A stretch of DNA of 24,988 nt. Origin: UBA993 sp964436815 (lineage in GTDB: Bacteria; Bacillota; Dethiobacteria; DTU022). Location of the stretch: the NCBI GenBank assembly GCA_964436815.1, contig CAYTER010000031.1:1-24988 (forward strand). The letters run 5' to 3'. The position numbers and the translations under genes were made by a program. Position 1 is the first letter of the stretch. Each line of letters begins with the position of its first letter. Shown one piece after another: positions 1-7,270 of the stretch. The notes under the pieces are model-generated. The model worked only from the letters and a program-made list of their open reading frames with translations, was not told the DNA's origin and searched no databases.

Positions 1-86
1 ATACCAAGGATCATGCGGCCATATCATTAAATATCATGCGGGAAAGCCCGGTTTTAAGAAAGATTTTTGAAGAGCTTTACACCTAA
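1..86 (+). CDS. kdd: 3' end of L-erythro-3,5-diaminohexanoate dehydrogenase (partial)
   Basis: Only the last 27 codons are present, in the frame that starts at base 3 and stops with TAA at 84-86. The tail contains TKDHAAISLNIMRES and ends in IFEELYT, which resembles the C-terminus of Kdd as I remember it from the lysine-fermentation operon of Fusobacterium. Kdd oxidises 3,5-diaminohexanoate to 5-amino-3-oxohexanoate, the substrate of Kce. The next two genes are kal and kce on the same strand, and this is the strongest support. The fragment is too short to show a domain, so the name rests on remembered similarity plus context. Confidence 0.6.
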   Translation, partial: TKDHAAISLNIMRESPVLRKIFEELYT

Positions 87-148
87 AGTTGCTTTAATCG
101 CCGTTCATCAGAAAGCTTAAGGGGACTGCGTAAAGGAGGGACAGCAAA

Positions 149-556
149 TTGTTTTATCCGGAAAAAGTAATCCTGCGTATCCGCATCAGCGAGCAGGAAG
201 TGCATTATGGCGGCGGGCTTGTTGACGGGGCTTTTATATTAAAACTTTTTGGCGATGCAGCCACCGAATTGCTGATTCGAAATGACGGAGACGAGGGACT
301 TTTTGTCGCCTACGATTTGATCGAGTTTAAAGCTCCGGTTTATGCCGGCGACTACCTGGAGGTCAGTGCCTGGATTGACAAGGCCGGCAATACATCGCGG
401 CATATGCTGTTCGAAGCCTTCAAAGTAATCACCGGCGCCGGGATCGAGGGTTGCCCTTCAGCGTGTGATGTTTTAGAGAAACCGTTGCTGGTAACCAGGG
501 CAAGCGGTACTTGCGTTGTCCCAAAAGAGTTTCAAAGAAGACAACCGATAGTATAG
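149..556 (+). CDS. kal: 3-aminobutyryl-CoA ammonia lyase
   Basis: This 135-residue hotdog-fold-type protein should eliminate ammonia from L-3-aminobutyryl-CoA to give crotonyl-CoA in lysine fermentation. Start is TTG at 149, preceded by AAAGGAGGG at 132-140. Recognisable family segments are VHYGGGLVDGAFILKLFGD near the N-terminus, then YDLIEFKAPVYAGDYLEV around residues 67-84. The latter is typical of hotdog proteins in which a loop faces the CoA thioester. Length is close to that expected for Kal. It lies 62 nt after kdd and 24 nt before kce, so the three are probably one operon. The enzyme is small and soluble and I see no signal peptide. Identification is by family resemblance and strong context. 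Confidence 0.88.
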   Translation: MFYPEKVILRIRISEQEVHYGGGLVDGAFILKLFGDAATELLIRNDGDEGLFVAYDLIEFKAPVYAGDYLEVSAWIDKAGNTSRHMLFEAFKVITGAGIEGCPSACDVLEKPLLVTRASGTCVVPKEFQRRQPIV

Positions 557-580
557 AAGGTTTTTAAAGGAGAATTTACG

Positions 581-1399
581 ATGGATAAATTAATTATCAC
601 CGCGGCTATGGTGGGTGCGGAGGTAACCCGCGAACACAACCCGAATTTACCGGTCACCCCTTCGGAAATAGCCCAGGCTGCTTTGGACTGCTACAATGCC
701 GGAGCTTCAATCGTTCACCTGCATGTTCGGGAAGACGACGAAACACCAACCCAGGCCGGGGAAAGATTCCGGGAAACGATCGAACAGATTAAGGCTAAAT
801 GCAACATCATTGTTCAGGTTTCGACCGGGGGAGCGGTGGGCATGACCGCCGAGGAGCGGCTGCAGCCGGTCTACCTGAAACCGGAAATGGCGACTCTTTC
901 CACCGGATCAGTGAATTTTGGCGACGATGTTTTTTTAAACCCCCCTGCTTACCTTGAAACATTCGCCAGGGCAATCATGGAGAACGGTGTCAAACCGGAA
1001 ATCGAAGTATTCGACGTCGGCATGATCAATAACGCCCTGCAGCTGGTAAAGAAAGGTTTACTCAAGGAGCCCTTGCATTTTGATTTTGTGATGGGTGTTC
1101 CCGGAGGGATACCGGCATCGGTAAAAAACCTGGTACACCTGTCTGAAAGCATTCCACTTGAGAGCAGCTGGACCGTTGCCGGTATGGGCCGTTTTGAGCT
1201 GCCTCTTGGCACAGCGGCCATTATCATGGGCGGTCACGTGCGGGTTGGCTTTGAAGACAACATTTATTATGAAAAAGGGGTTCTGGCTGAGAGTAACGCC
1301 CAGCTGGTAGAAAGAATTGTCCGGGTGGCTGAAATTCACAACCGGCCAGTGGCCACAGCCGATGATGCCCGGCGGATCCTGAATATTAATCCTAGGTAA
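581..1399 (+). CDS. kce: 3-keto-5-aminohexanoate cleavage enzyme (BKACE/DUF849 family)
   Basis: The 272-residue protein belongs to the beta-keto acid cleavage enzymes. Kce takes 5-amino-3-oxohexanoate and acetyl-CoA and yields acetoacetate and L-3-aminobutyryl-CoA, which Kal then deaminates. The metal site is visible: IVHLHVR places His46 and His48 as zinc ligands, and the third ligand is probably Glu225 in GHVRVGFEDN. STGG at 81-84 and GVPGG at 172-176 are also family features. ATG at 581 follows AAAGGAG at 566-572. BKACE enzymes act on several beta-keto acids, so sequence alone does not fix the substrate, but the adjacent kal (and apparent kdd) point to the lysine pathway. It is the last gene of its operon. 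Confidence 0.92.
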   Translation: MDKLIITAAMVGAEVTREHNPNLPVTPSEIAQAALDCYNAGASIVHLHVREDDETPTQAGERFRETIEQIKAKCNIIVQVSTGGAVGMTAEERLQPVYLKPEMATLSTGSVNFGDDVFLNPPAYLETFARAIMENGVKPEIEVFDVGMINNALQLVKKGLLKEPLHFDFVMGVPGGIPASVKNLVHLSESIPLESSWTVAGMGRFELPLGTAAIIMGGHVRVGFEDNIYYEKGVLAESNAQLVERIVRVAEIHNRPVATADDARRILNINPR

Positions 1400-1423
1400 A
1401 TCCTGTTTAGAATAAGAAGGTTT

Positions 1424-2362
1424 TTATTCAGCCTGATAGCGGCACCCCTGGTGGGTGCCGCGGTTTTTTAGCTCTCCGGTTACAGCTGCTGCAATCTGTC
1501 CGGCGCTTTCCGGCCAATGTGGCGCCAGGAGCAGGTCATTATCCAGGGCCTGACTGGCCAGGCGGTGGATAACAATATGGGGCGAAAGTAATTCCAGGCA
1601 GTCACAGAGATCCGGAATATAATCTGCCATCCTATCGTATAAAGTGAATCCATTTTCGCTATATTCAATGGCCATTTGTGTGTTACGGATTACCTGCAGG
1701 TGGTGAAACTTGACTCCTTCAACACCGGATCTATTCAGCAGTTCTATGGTCTTGCCATACATGATCGGTGTTTCGCCGGGCAGGCCGAGGATGATATGGG
1801 CACAGACTTTTATGCCCCGTTCACGGGTTAATCTGACCGCTTTTTCAAAATCAGCAACCTGATGACCGCGGTTTATTCTGGCGAGAGTTTTGTCATGAGC
1901 GGATTGCAGACCGTATTCAACCCATAAATGGCAGCGGTTGTTATAGCCTTCAAGCAGATCAAGAATAGCTGCGGATATACAATCCGGTCGTGTGGCAATG
2001 CTCAGGCCGATTACCCCCTGAACGGACAGGGCTTGATCATAGAGGTTCTTTAATGTTTCGAGTGAGGCATAAGTATTGGTATATGATTGGAAGTAGGCCA
2101 GGTAAAGGGCAGACCGGTTTTTCCTCCGGCCTTTTTCCAACTGGCTGATCACAGAAAGCTGATTAACAGGATTACTGTTGGGTGAAAAGGAAGGATTGCT
2201 GCAATAGCTGCATCCCCCTGTGCCAATTGTCCCGTCCCGGTTGGGACAGGAGAAACCGGCATCAAGCGGGATTTTATAAACCGGCTGGCCAAATTCTTTT
2301 CTGAAATAACTGCTTAACCGGAAATACCAACCGGGCTCTTCTAATCCTGGTTGGTTAATCAT
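1424..2362 (-). CDS. TIGR01212-family radical SAM protein (YtqA/YhcC-like)
   Basis: The 312-residue protein is a radical SAM enzyme of the YtqA/YhcC group. The iron-sulphur motif has the long spacing of this family: Cys39, Cys51 and Cys54 in CPNRDGTIGTGGCSYC. Further markers are SIATRPDCIS and the VEYGLQSAHDKTLARINRGH stretch of the barrel, then HIILGLPGET. The biochemical role of the family is not established to my knowledge. The ATG at 2362 overlaps the mnmG stop by 8 nt (ATGATTAA) and follows GAGG, so translation is probably coupled. It is the last gene of the nadE-mnmG operon, next to a tRNA-modifying enzyme. A tRNA role would be a guess from this neighbour. Its 3' end contains the terminator of the facing operon. 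Confidence 0.88.
   Translation of the reverse strand: MINQPGLEEPGWYFRLSSYFRKEFGQPVYKIPLDAGFSCPNRDGTIGTGGCSYCSNPSFSPNSNPVNQLSVISQLEKGRRKNRSALYLAYFQSYTNTYASLETLKNLYDQALSVQGVIGLSIATRPDCISAAILDLLEGYNNRCHLWVEYGLQSAHDKTLARINRGHQVADFEKAVRLTRERGIKVCAHIILGLPGETPIMYGKTIELLNRSGVEGVKFHHLQVIRNTQMAIEYSENGFTLYDRMADYIPDLCDCLELLSPHIVIHRLASQALDNDLLLAPHWPESAGQIAAAVTGELKNRGTHQGCRYQAE
1439..1469 (+). terminator. Rho-independent terminator of the kdd-kal-kce operon
   Basis: A 9-bp perfect stem, GCGGCACCC (1439-1447) with GGGTGCCGC (1453-1461), has a 5-nt loop and is followed by GG and six T (1464-1469). It lies 40 nt after the kce stop. It sits inside the last codons of the convergent minus-strand radical SAM gene, which ends at 1424, so the coding sequence there also encodes the hairpin. 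On the minus strand the stem is not followed by a T-run, so it should act only on plus-strand transcripts. Confidence 0.88.
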
Positions 2363-4298
2363 CAGTTATTACCTCATTTTCAGTTTTCTGATCGGCCTCC
2401 AACGCACCGGGACGTTCCAGGTAGAGGATTAACACGGCAATATCGGCGGGCGTGACCCCCTCCATCCTCGACGCCTGGCCCAGGGTTGCAGGTCGAACCT
2501 CTTCCAGCTTCTGCCGGGCTTCGCGTGACAGGTTTATGGCTTTGCTAAAATCAAAGTCAGGTGGGATTTTTCGATCATGGAGGCGTGCGGTTTTCTCGAC
2601 CATTTGCTCCTGTTTGCTGATATAGCCGGCATATTTAATCTGGTTTTCTAGTTCATTCAAGGTTCCCGGCGGCAGCGAAGGGATTTCTTTGTTTTCCCAG
2701 AGACTATAGGCACGGTAGCTGATCTCCGGTCTGCGCAGTAGTTCCAGGGAGCTGATCGGATGCTGCAGGGCAGCTGAACCCTGTTCGATAAGAAAACTTT
2801 CAACAGCACTGCCAGGGTTGTGCCTGATCTTCGATAACCTAGCTATTTCGGTTTTAACAAATGACTGTTTTTGTTTGAAGAGTTCGTAACGTTCGTCATC
2901 TACCAGGCCGATAATCCGCCCTTTTTCGGTCAGACGCAGATCTGCATTATCCTGACGCAGCAGCAGGCGGTATTCCCCTCTGGAAGTAAAAATCCGGTAC
3001 GGTTCCCTGACTCCCCTGGTTACCAGATCGTCAATCATAACCCCGCTATAGGCTTCATTGCGTTTTAGGATTAAAGGTTCGCATTTTTTTATCAGGCTGG
3101 CGGCATTAATCCCGGCTACCAGGCCCTGGGCCGCAGCCTCTTCGTACCCGGTGGTACCGTTAATCTGGCCGGCAAAAAATAGTCCGCTGATTATTTTCGA
3201 TTCGAGGGTAGCCTTAAGCTGCAAGGGAGGGGCGTAATCATATTCAATAGCATAGGCGGGGCGCATGATTTGTATTTTTTCAAATCCCTTGATTGTCCGC
3301 AGAAACTCTTCCTGGACTGCCGGCGGAAGACCGGTCGAAATACCCTGAAGATAAAGCTCATCACTGTCTGCGCTTTCAGGTTCGATAAAAACGGGGTGGC
3401 GATCGCGATCGGCAAAACGGACAATTTTATCTTCGATCGAAGGGCAGTAACGGGGTCCTCTCCCCTTGATTAAACCGCTGTATATGGGGGCAACATCAAA
3501 ATTGTTACGGATTACATCGTGTGTTTTGCTATTGGTATATGTCATCCAGCAGGAAATCTGATTTGCCGGCGATCCCTTTCCGATCATTGAAAAACCGGGA
3601 GCTTCAGGTTCTCCGGGGACTTCTGTCAGTTCCTCAAAATTGATGCTGCGGCGGTAAACCCGGGGGGGAGTCCCTGTCTTGAAGCGGTCAAAAATAACAC
3701 CAGCTTGCGTAAGGCTCCTGACCAGGTTAAATGAAGGAGTCAGGCTTCCCGGTGCAGCGGTATAATGCAGATTACCAAGAAATATTTCTGAGCCCAGGTA
3801 AACGCCACAGCACAGGATTGCTGATCTGCAGCTATAATTTGCACCACTGCGCCCGGAGATCCCGGTCACCCTGCTGTCATCAATGCTGATATTTTCGACC
3901 ATATCTTCACGAATGGTCAGCAGCGGTTCCTGTTCCAGGCTGAGCCGCATCGCCCGCTGGTAACCCCATTTATCGATTTGGGCCCGTAAGGCCTGAACGG
4001 CTGGGCCTTTACCGGTATTTAAAAGACGGACCTGCAGCAGGTTTTGATCCGCCACTTTGGCCATCTCGCCACCTAAGGCGTCAATTTCCCTGACCAGGTG
4101 TCCTTTACCGGGACCGCCAAGCGAAGGATTGCAGGCCATAAATGCGATCATATCCAGGTTGAGGGTCAGCAGCAGGGTGCGACAACCGAGTCGGGCTGCA
4201 GCCAGGGCTGCTTCGCAACCGGCATGGCCTGCACCGATAACTACAACATCGTAGTCGATCGTGGTGCTCTGGCGTTTCTTTTTGTCGAGGGGTTTCAT
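2355..4298 (-). CDS. mnmG: tRNA uridine 5-carboxymethylaminomethyl modification enzyme MnmG (GidA)
   Basis: MnmG is the FAD-dependent partner of the GTPase MnmE and installs (carboxymethyl)aminomethyl groups on wobble uridine 34 of tRNAs. The N-terminal dinucleotide fold is clear: VVVIGAGHAGCEAA around residues 18-31. The conserved cysteine lies in MACNPSLGGPGKGHLVREID near residue 56. The C-terminal part (IKYAGYISKQ, then LSREARQKLEEVRPATLGQA) is the helical domain that contacts tRNA and MnmE. I chose ATG at 4298 (647 residues) because AGGTG lies about 7 nt upstream. GTG at 4307 would add three residues. The gene follows the nadE stop closely and overlaps the next gene by 8 nt. In many bacteria mnmG sits with mnmE near the origin; here it sits with nadE. 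Confidence 0.96.
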   Translation of the reverse strand: MKPLDKKKRQSTTIDYDVVVIGAGHAGCEAALAAARLGCRTLLLTLNLDMIAFMACNPSLGGPGKGHLVREIDALGGEMAKVADQNLLQVRLLNTGKGPAVQALRAQIDKWGYQRAMRLSLEQEPLLTIREDMVENISIDDSRVTGISGRSGANYSCRSAILCCGVYLGSEIFLGNLHYTAAPGSLTPSFNLVRSLTQAGVIFDRFKTGTPPRVYRRSINFEELTEVPGEPEAPGFSMIGKGSPANQISCWMTYTNSKTHDVIRNNFDVAPIYSGLIKGRGPRYCPSIEDKIVRFADRDRHPVFIEPESADSDELYLQGISTGLPPAVQEEFLRTIKGFEKIQIMRPAYAIEYDYAPPLQLKATLESKIISGLFFAGQINGTTGYEEAAAQGLVAGINAASLIKKCEPLILKRNEAYSGVMIDDLVTRGVREPYRIFTSRGEYRLLLRQDNADLRLTEKGRIIGLVDDERYELFKQKQSFVKTEIARLSKIRHNPGSAVESFLIEQGSAALQHPISSLELLRRPEISYRAYSLWENKEIPSLPPGTLNELENQIKYAGYISKQEQMVEKTARLHDRKIPPDFDFSKAINLSREARQKLEEVRPATLGQASRMEGVTPADIAVLILYLERPGALEADQKTENEVITDD

Positions 4299-4312
4299 CT
4301 GGTTCACCTGTA

Positions 4313-5956
4313 CTAATATTCGTAACTGCGGGCAATCGGCATGCGCCGGCCTGAACCGAAAGCGCGGGTTGTAATCCGCAATCCCGGTGCAGCCTGGCGC
4401 CTTTTAAATTCAGCCCGATCGACCATTCTGGCAATTTTTTCTACTACCTGCCGGTCGAAGCCTCTGCTGCAAATCTCGGTGATCGAGAAATTTTCTTCAA
4501 TATAAAGCTGGAGGATTGGATCGAGCAGGGCATAAGGCGGCAAAGAATCTTCGTCTTTCTGATCAGGCCTCAATTCTGCAGAGGGTGGTTTGTCAATGGT
4601 ATTTTGAGGTATAACTTCTTTTCCTTTGATCCGGTTGTAATGGTTCGCTAACTGATAAACCATCATTTTAGGCAGGTCGGCTATCACGGCCAATCCGCCG
4701 GCCATGTCACCGTAAAGGGTGCAGTAACCAACCGATAACTCTGATTTATTCCCGGTTGCCAGGGCCAGGAATCCTTCCCGGTTGGAAATATGCATAACCA
4801 GGTTGCCTCGTATTCTGGCCTGCAGGTTTTCTTCTGCCAGATCCATCTCTGCTTTCCTATTATCGTTCAGCAGCTCGAGAAATGCCTGAAATGGTTTTTT
4901 AATCTCGATAATGCGTCTTTCTATTCCCAGATTATCGGCCAGAGTCAGAGCATCGGTCACACTATGCTCAGAAGAATAGGGTGAGGGCATAATCAAGCCC
5001 AGTACATTTTCAGCTCCGAGGGCTTCAACAGCGATTGCCGCCACTACAGCTGAATCTACACCTCCGCTGAGACCTAAAACCACTTTTTTAAAACCGGTTT
5101 TAACAATATAGTCGCGTAACCCGAGTGTCAGAGCATTGAGGACGGTGCTGATATCTTCCACGGTTTCCGGTAGGGGGGATGCTGCCGGCTGAAATAGGTC
5201 TTCACTTTCCAGGTAGCAGAGTTCCTCTTTGAATGAAGGAGCCCGGCAGATCATTTCTCCCCTGCTATTGTAAGCCAAACTGGTTCCGTCAAAGATTAGT
5301 TCATCATTTCCGCCGACCTGATTTACATAAACCAGACCGCAATTGTATTTAGTGGAGATAAAAGCCAACAGTTCTTCCCGTAACTTTTGCTTGCCCAGGT
5401 GGTAGGGCGATGCTGAAATGTTGACCAGCAGGCGGGCACCGGCGGAAAAGAGTTCTTCCAGCGGATTAATACTGTAGCGGTGATCGGTACCATAATTTCT
5501 GTCATTCCAGATATCTTCACAGACTGTTACCGCTATGGGCAGATTCCCGATAATTACAACCGTTCTTTCCGGAGAGGAGCGAAAGTATCTTTCCTCATCG
5601 AAAACATCGTAATTGGGTAGCAGGGTTTTCCGGTGAACGGTTTTTATCCTGCCTTGCTCCAGGACCAAGGCGGAATTATAAAGGCCTGAATGATCGCGGT
5701 GGGTGGTGCCGATTAAAACTGCCGGCCCGTTGACTGTCTGAGGCAGGATTTGCTCTTCGAGCATTTCCCTTTCCCGGTCAATAAAGCTTTGGTAGAGCAG
5801 CAAATCCTTGGGTGGATAACCGCTCAAGACCAGTTCGCTGAAGATAATTAAGTCTGCCCGGTTCCTCTTAGCCTTGATAATGCAATCTTTAACCCGCGCT
5901 GTGTTTTCAGATAAAGCGCCGATCGTCGGATTAACCTGGGCCAGTGCGATCTTCAT
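4313..5956 (-). CDS. nadE: Glutamine-dependent NAD(+) synthetase
   Basis: This 547-residue two-domain enzyme amidates nicotinic acid adenine dinucleotide to NAD+, using ammonia released from glutamine. The N-terminal nitrilase-like glutaminase has its triad: Glu41 (FSELVLSGYPP), Lys110 (HRKTLLPNYDVF) and Cys146 (VTVCEDIWN). The C-terminal synthetase has the PP-loop LGLSGGVDSA around 294-303 and the ATGNKSELSVGY segment. The length fits the glutamine-dependent form rather than the short ammonia-dependent one. ATG at 5956 follows AAGGGG. It is the first gene of the nadE-mnmG-radical SAM operon and has a strong promoter at 6049-6077 with a structured leader. The end of the protein (FGSGRRMPIARSYEY) is intact. 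Confidence 0.97.
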   Translation of the reverse strand: MKIALAQVNPTIGALSENTARVKDCIIKAKRNRADLIIFSELVLSGYPPKDLLLYQSFIDREREMLEEQILPQTVNGPAVLIGTTHRDHSGLYNSALVLEQGRIKTVHRKTLLPNYDVFDEERYFRSSPERTVVIIGNLPIAVTVCEDIWNDRNYGTDHRYSINPLEELFSAGARLLVNISASPYHLGKQKLREELLAFISTKYNCGLVYVNQVGGNDELIFDGTSLAYNSRGEMICRAPSFKEELCYLESEDLFQPAASPLPETVEDISTVLNALTLGLRDYIVKTGFKKVVLGLSGGVDSAVVAAIAVEALGAENVLGLIMPSPYSSEHSVTDALTLADNLGIERRIIEIKKPFQAFLELLNDNRKAEMDLAEENLQARIRGNLVMHISNREGFLALATGNKSELSVGYCTLYGDMAGGLAVIADLPKMMVYQLANHYNRIKGKEVIPQNTIDKPPSAELRPDQKDEDSLPPYALLDPILQLYIEENFSITEICSRGFDRQVVEKIARMVDRAEFKRRQAAPGLRITTRAFGSGRRMPIARSYEY

Positions 5957-5969
5957 CTTAGCACCCCTT

Positions 5970-6011
5970 AATAAACAAAGAACTCACGGGAAAGCGACTT
6001 TCCCCCGTGAG
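5970..6011 (-). promoter_or_regulatory. Leader hairpin of the nadE operon, attenuator-like
   Basis: Reading the minus strand, CTCACGGGGGAAAG (6011-5998) pairs with CTTTCCCGTGAG (5994-5983): 12 bp with a two-G bulge and a TCG loop. A T-rich stretch follows, TTCTTTGTTTATT (5982-5970), directly before the nadE ribosome binding site. Just upstream, ACGGGAAA (6023-6016) can pair with TTTCCCGT (5993-5986), which would compete with the main stem. The element lies between the nadE promoter and start codon, so it could act as a conditional terminator. It could instead terminate readthrough from the CDF gene. I recognise no riboswitch class. Confidence 0.5.
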
Positions 6012-6048
6012 CGTTTTTCCCGTAATTCTTAAGTTTTATTCTGGCTGA

Positions 6049-6077
6049 ATTATAATCAAGGGCTTTAGCAAAGTCAA
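6049..6077 (-). promoter_or_regulatory. Sigma-A-type promoter of nadE-mnmG-radical SAM operon
   Basis: On the minus strand TTGACT (6077-6072) is separated by exactly 17 nt from a perfect TATAAT (6054-6049). Transcription should start near 6042, giving a leader of about 85 nt before the nadE ATG at 5956. This is the best promoter match in the window. It also implies that nadE does not depend on the CDF gene upstream. Confidence 0.82.
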
Positions 6078-6113
6078 TAGCAGGCCCTTTAGCGTACTGT
6101 ATTATTGGCAGTT

Positions 6114-7031
6114 TTAGCGCGGATCGATATGGACCACAGTATCACAGTGGAAGCAGCTGCTGATCCTGTTTTCGACCCGGTGGGCGATTGTGTGGGCTTC
6201 ATCCAGGCTGATGCTGCCCTTGACGCTGATGTGTACTGTTATAACTTTCCAGGAGCCGTAATCATGGATTTCAAGATCATGGGCGTCGATCACCCCTCCG
6301 ACCTCCATGGCGCAGTCGGTTACATCCTTTTGAAGCTCTGCTTCAGGTGCCTTTCCCAGCAGACTGCTGCAGGATTGCAGGGCTAATTTTACCCCGGCGT
6401 AGATGATAAAGGCAGAAACGGCGAAACCGAAATAAGCATCGAGAGTCGGCAGTCCCAGGTACCCGCCTGTTAAGGCGATTAATACCAGGACTGAAGAGAG
6501 GGAATCAGTGCGGTGGTGCCAGGCGTCGCCGGCCAGGGCGTCGGAACTGATTGTTTTGCCCAGCTTGTCTGAAAAGTAATACATGAATTCTTTAACCAAA
6601 ATGGAAACAACTACGGTAATGATCGCGGCAATACTCGGAGTAGCGTAAATACCCTGCACCAGTCTTGTGTAAGAGCTGTAGATAAAAGCCAGGCCGGCGC
6701 CCAACAGCATCAGGGCAATAGCCAACCCGGCCAGGTATTCAACCCGCCCGTGGCCATGGGGATGTTCCTGATCAGGTTTACGCCTGGCCAGGGAAAATCC
6801 GGCCAGCACCACCAACGAGGAAAATATATCTGATGCGCTGTGCACTGCGTCAGCAATCAGGGCAATACTGTTAGTCAACAACCCGAAAACAGCTTTGAGT
6901 ACCGACAGGACAATATTTCCAATAATACTGACCCAGCTTTCGATCATACCGACCCGGTAACGTTCTTCGGGATTGCGTAAATCTTTTTCTGCGGTTAGTT
7001 TTTTCGTCAGGATTTCTGCCAAATGTTTCAT
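6114..7031 (-). CDS. Cation diffusion facilitator family metal efflux transporter
   Basis: This 305-residue inner-membrane antiporter should export divalent metal ions in exchange for protons. After a hydrophilic start there are about six membrane segments. The second carries ALIADAVHSASDIFSS (Asp61, His64, Asp68), the fifth GDAWHHRTDSLSS (His172, Asp176). The His-x-x-x-Asp pairs in both segments fit the zinc-type site of the family better than the Asp-x-x-x-Asp manganese type, but metal specificity cannot be settled by eye. A histidine-containing loop (DQEHPHGHGR) follows segment two or three. The cytoplasmic C-terminal domain contains HDLEIHDYGSWKVITVHI and ends in HCDTVVHIDPR. ATG at 7031 has only a weak ACAGGG upstream. 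The gene diverges from galU across a region with a long palindrome. Confidence 0.93.
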   Translation of the reverse strand: MKHLAEILTKKLTAEKDLRNPEERYRVGMIESWVSIIGNIVLSVLKAVFGLLTNSIALIADAVHSASDIFSSLVVLAGFSLARRKPDQEHPHGHGRVEYLAGLAIALMLLGAGLAFIYSSYTRLVQGIYATPSIAAIITVVVSILVKEFMYYFSDKLGKTISSDALAGDAWHHRTDSLSSVLVLIALTGGYLGLPTLDAYFGFAVSAFIIYAGVKLALQSCSSLLGKAPEAELQKDVTDCAMEVGGVIDAHDLEIHDYGSWKVITVHISVKGSISLDEAHTIAHRVENRISSCFHCDTVVHIDPR

Positions 7032-7063
7032 AAAAAACCAGCCCTGTTTTTCGATTTCAGATC

Positions 7064-7091
7064 ATTATATCACAACAGATGATTAGCTAAA
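7064..7091 (-). promoter_or_regulatory. Candidate promoter of the CDF gene
   Basis: On the minus strand TATAAT (7069-7064) is a perfect -10, and a weak TTTAGC (7091-7086) lies 16 nt upstream. A small TTAGCTAA palindrome (7083-7090) overlaps the -35, and the large palindrome at 7098-7132 lies immediately upstream. A poor -35 next to such a symmetric site suggests activator or repressor control. That last point is inference. Confidence 0.5.
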
Positions 7092-7097
7092 TGCATC

Positions 7098-7132
7098 ATA
7101 AATTAGCATTAGCCGGGCTAATGCTAATTTAT
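7098..7132. repeat. 35-nt perfect palindrome, candidate operator
   Basis: The left arm ATAAATTAGCATTAGCC (7098-7114) and the right arm GGCTAATGCTAATTTAT (7116-7132) are exact reverse complements around a single G at 7115. Each arm holds two TTAGC units 6 nt apart, so the site reads TTAGCA-TTAGCC-G-GGCTAA-TGCTAA. It lies in the divergent CDF/galU region, directly upstream of the CDF -35. No gene reads into it on either strand, so a terminator role is unlikely. Tandem TTAG/CTAA hexamers recall the general layout of DtxR/IdeR-type metal-regulator boxes; that comparison is inference. Confidence 0.75.
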
Positions 7133-7205
7133 TTAACAGATCTGGAAGCTGTCCCTTGAAACTGACGGTGTTATTGCAGGAAGGATTAATAGAGCTGATG
7201 TAGAA

Positions 7206-7234
7206 TTGAGATAAAATGTTGTTTGGCCGATAAA
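7206..7234 (+). promoter_or_regulatory. Candidate promoter of galU-amidase
   Basis: TTGAGA (7206-7211) and GATAAA (7229-7234) are spaced by 17 nt, 37 nt upstream of the galU ATG. The -35 matches five of six consensus bases and the -10 four of six. It is the best candidate I see in the 7133-7270 interval, but moderate only. Confidence 0.4.
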
Positions 7235-7270
7235 TAAAGCATTTTTGAACAAAAGGGGTTGTGTTAGTCA

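Noticed and set aside
4098..4316. Plus-strand frames opposite mnmG
   Set aside because: Shadows of the conserved FAD-binding region of mnmG.
5983..6018. Plus-strand terminator (stem followed by TTTTT)
   Set aside because: No plus-strand gene lies upstream, so the element is better read as a minus-strand leader structure. The T-run is the complement of the competing arm.
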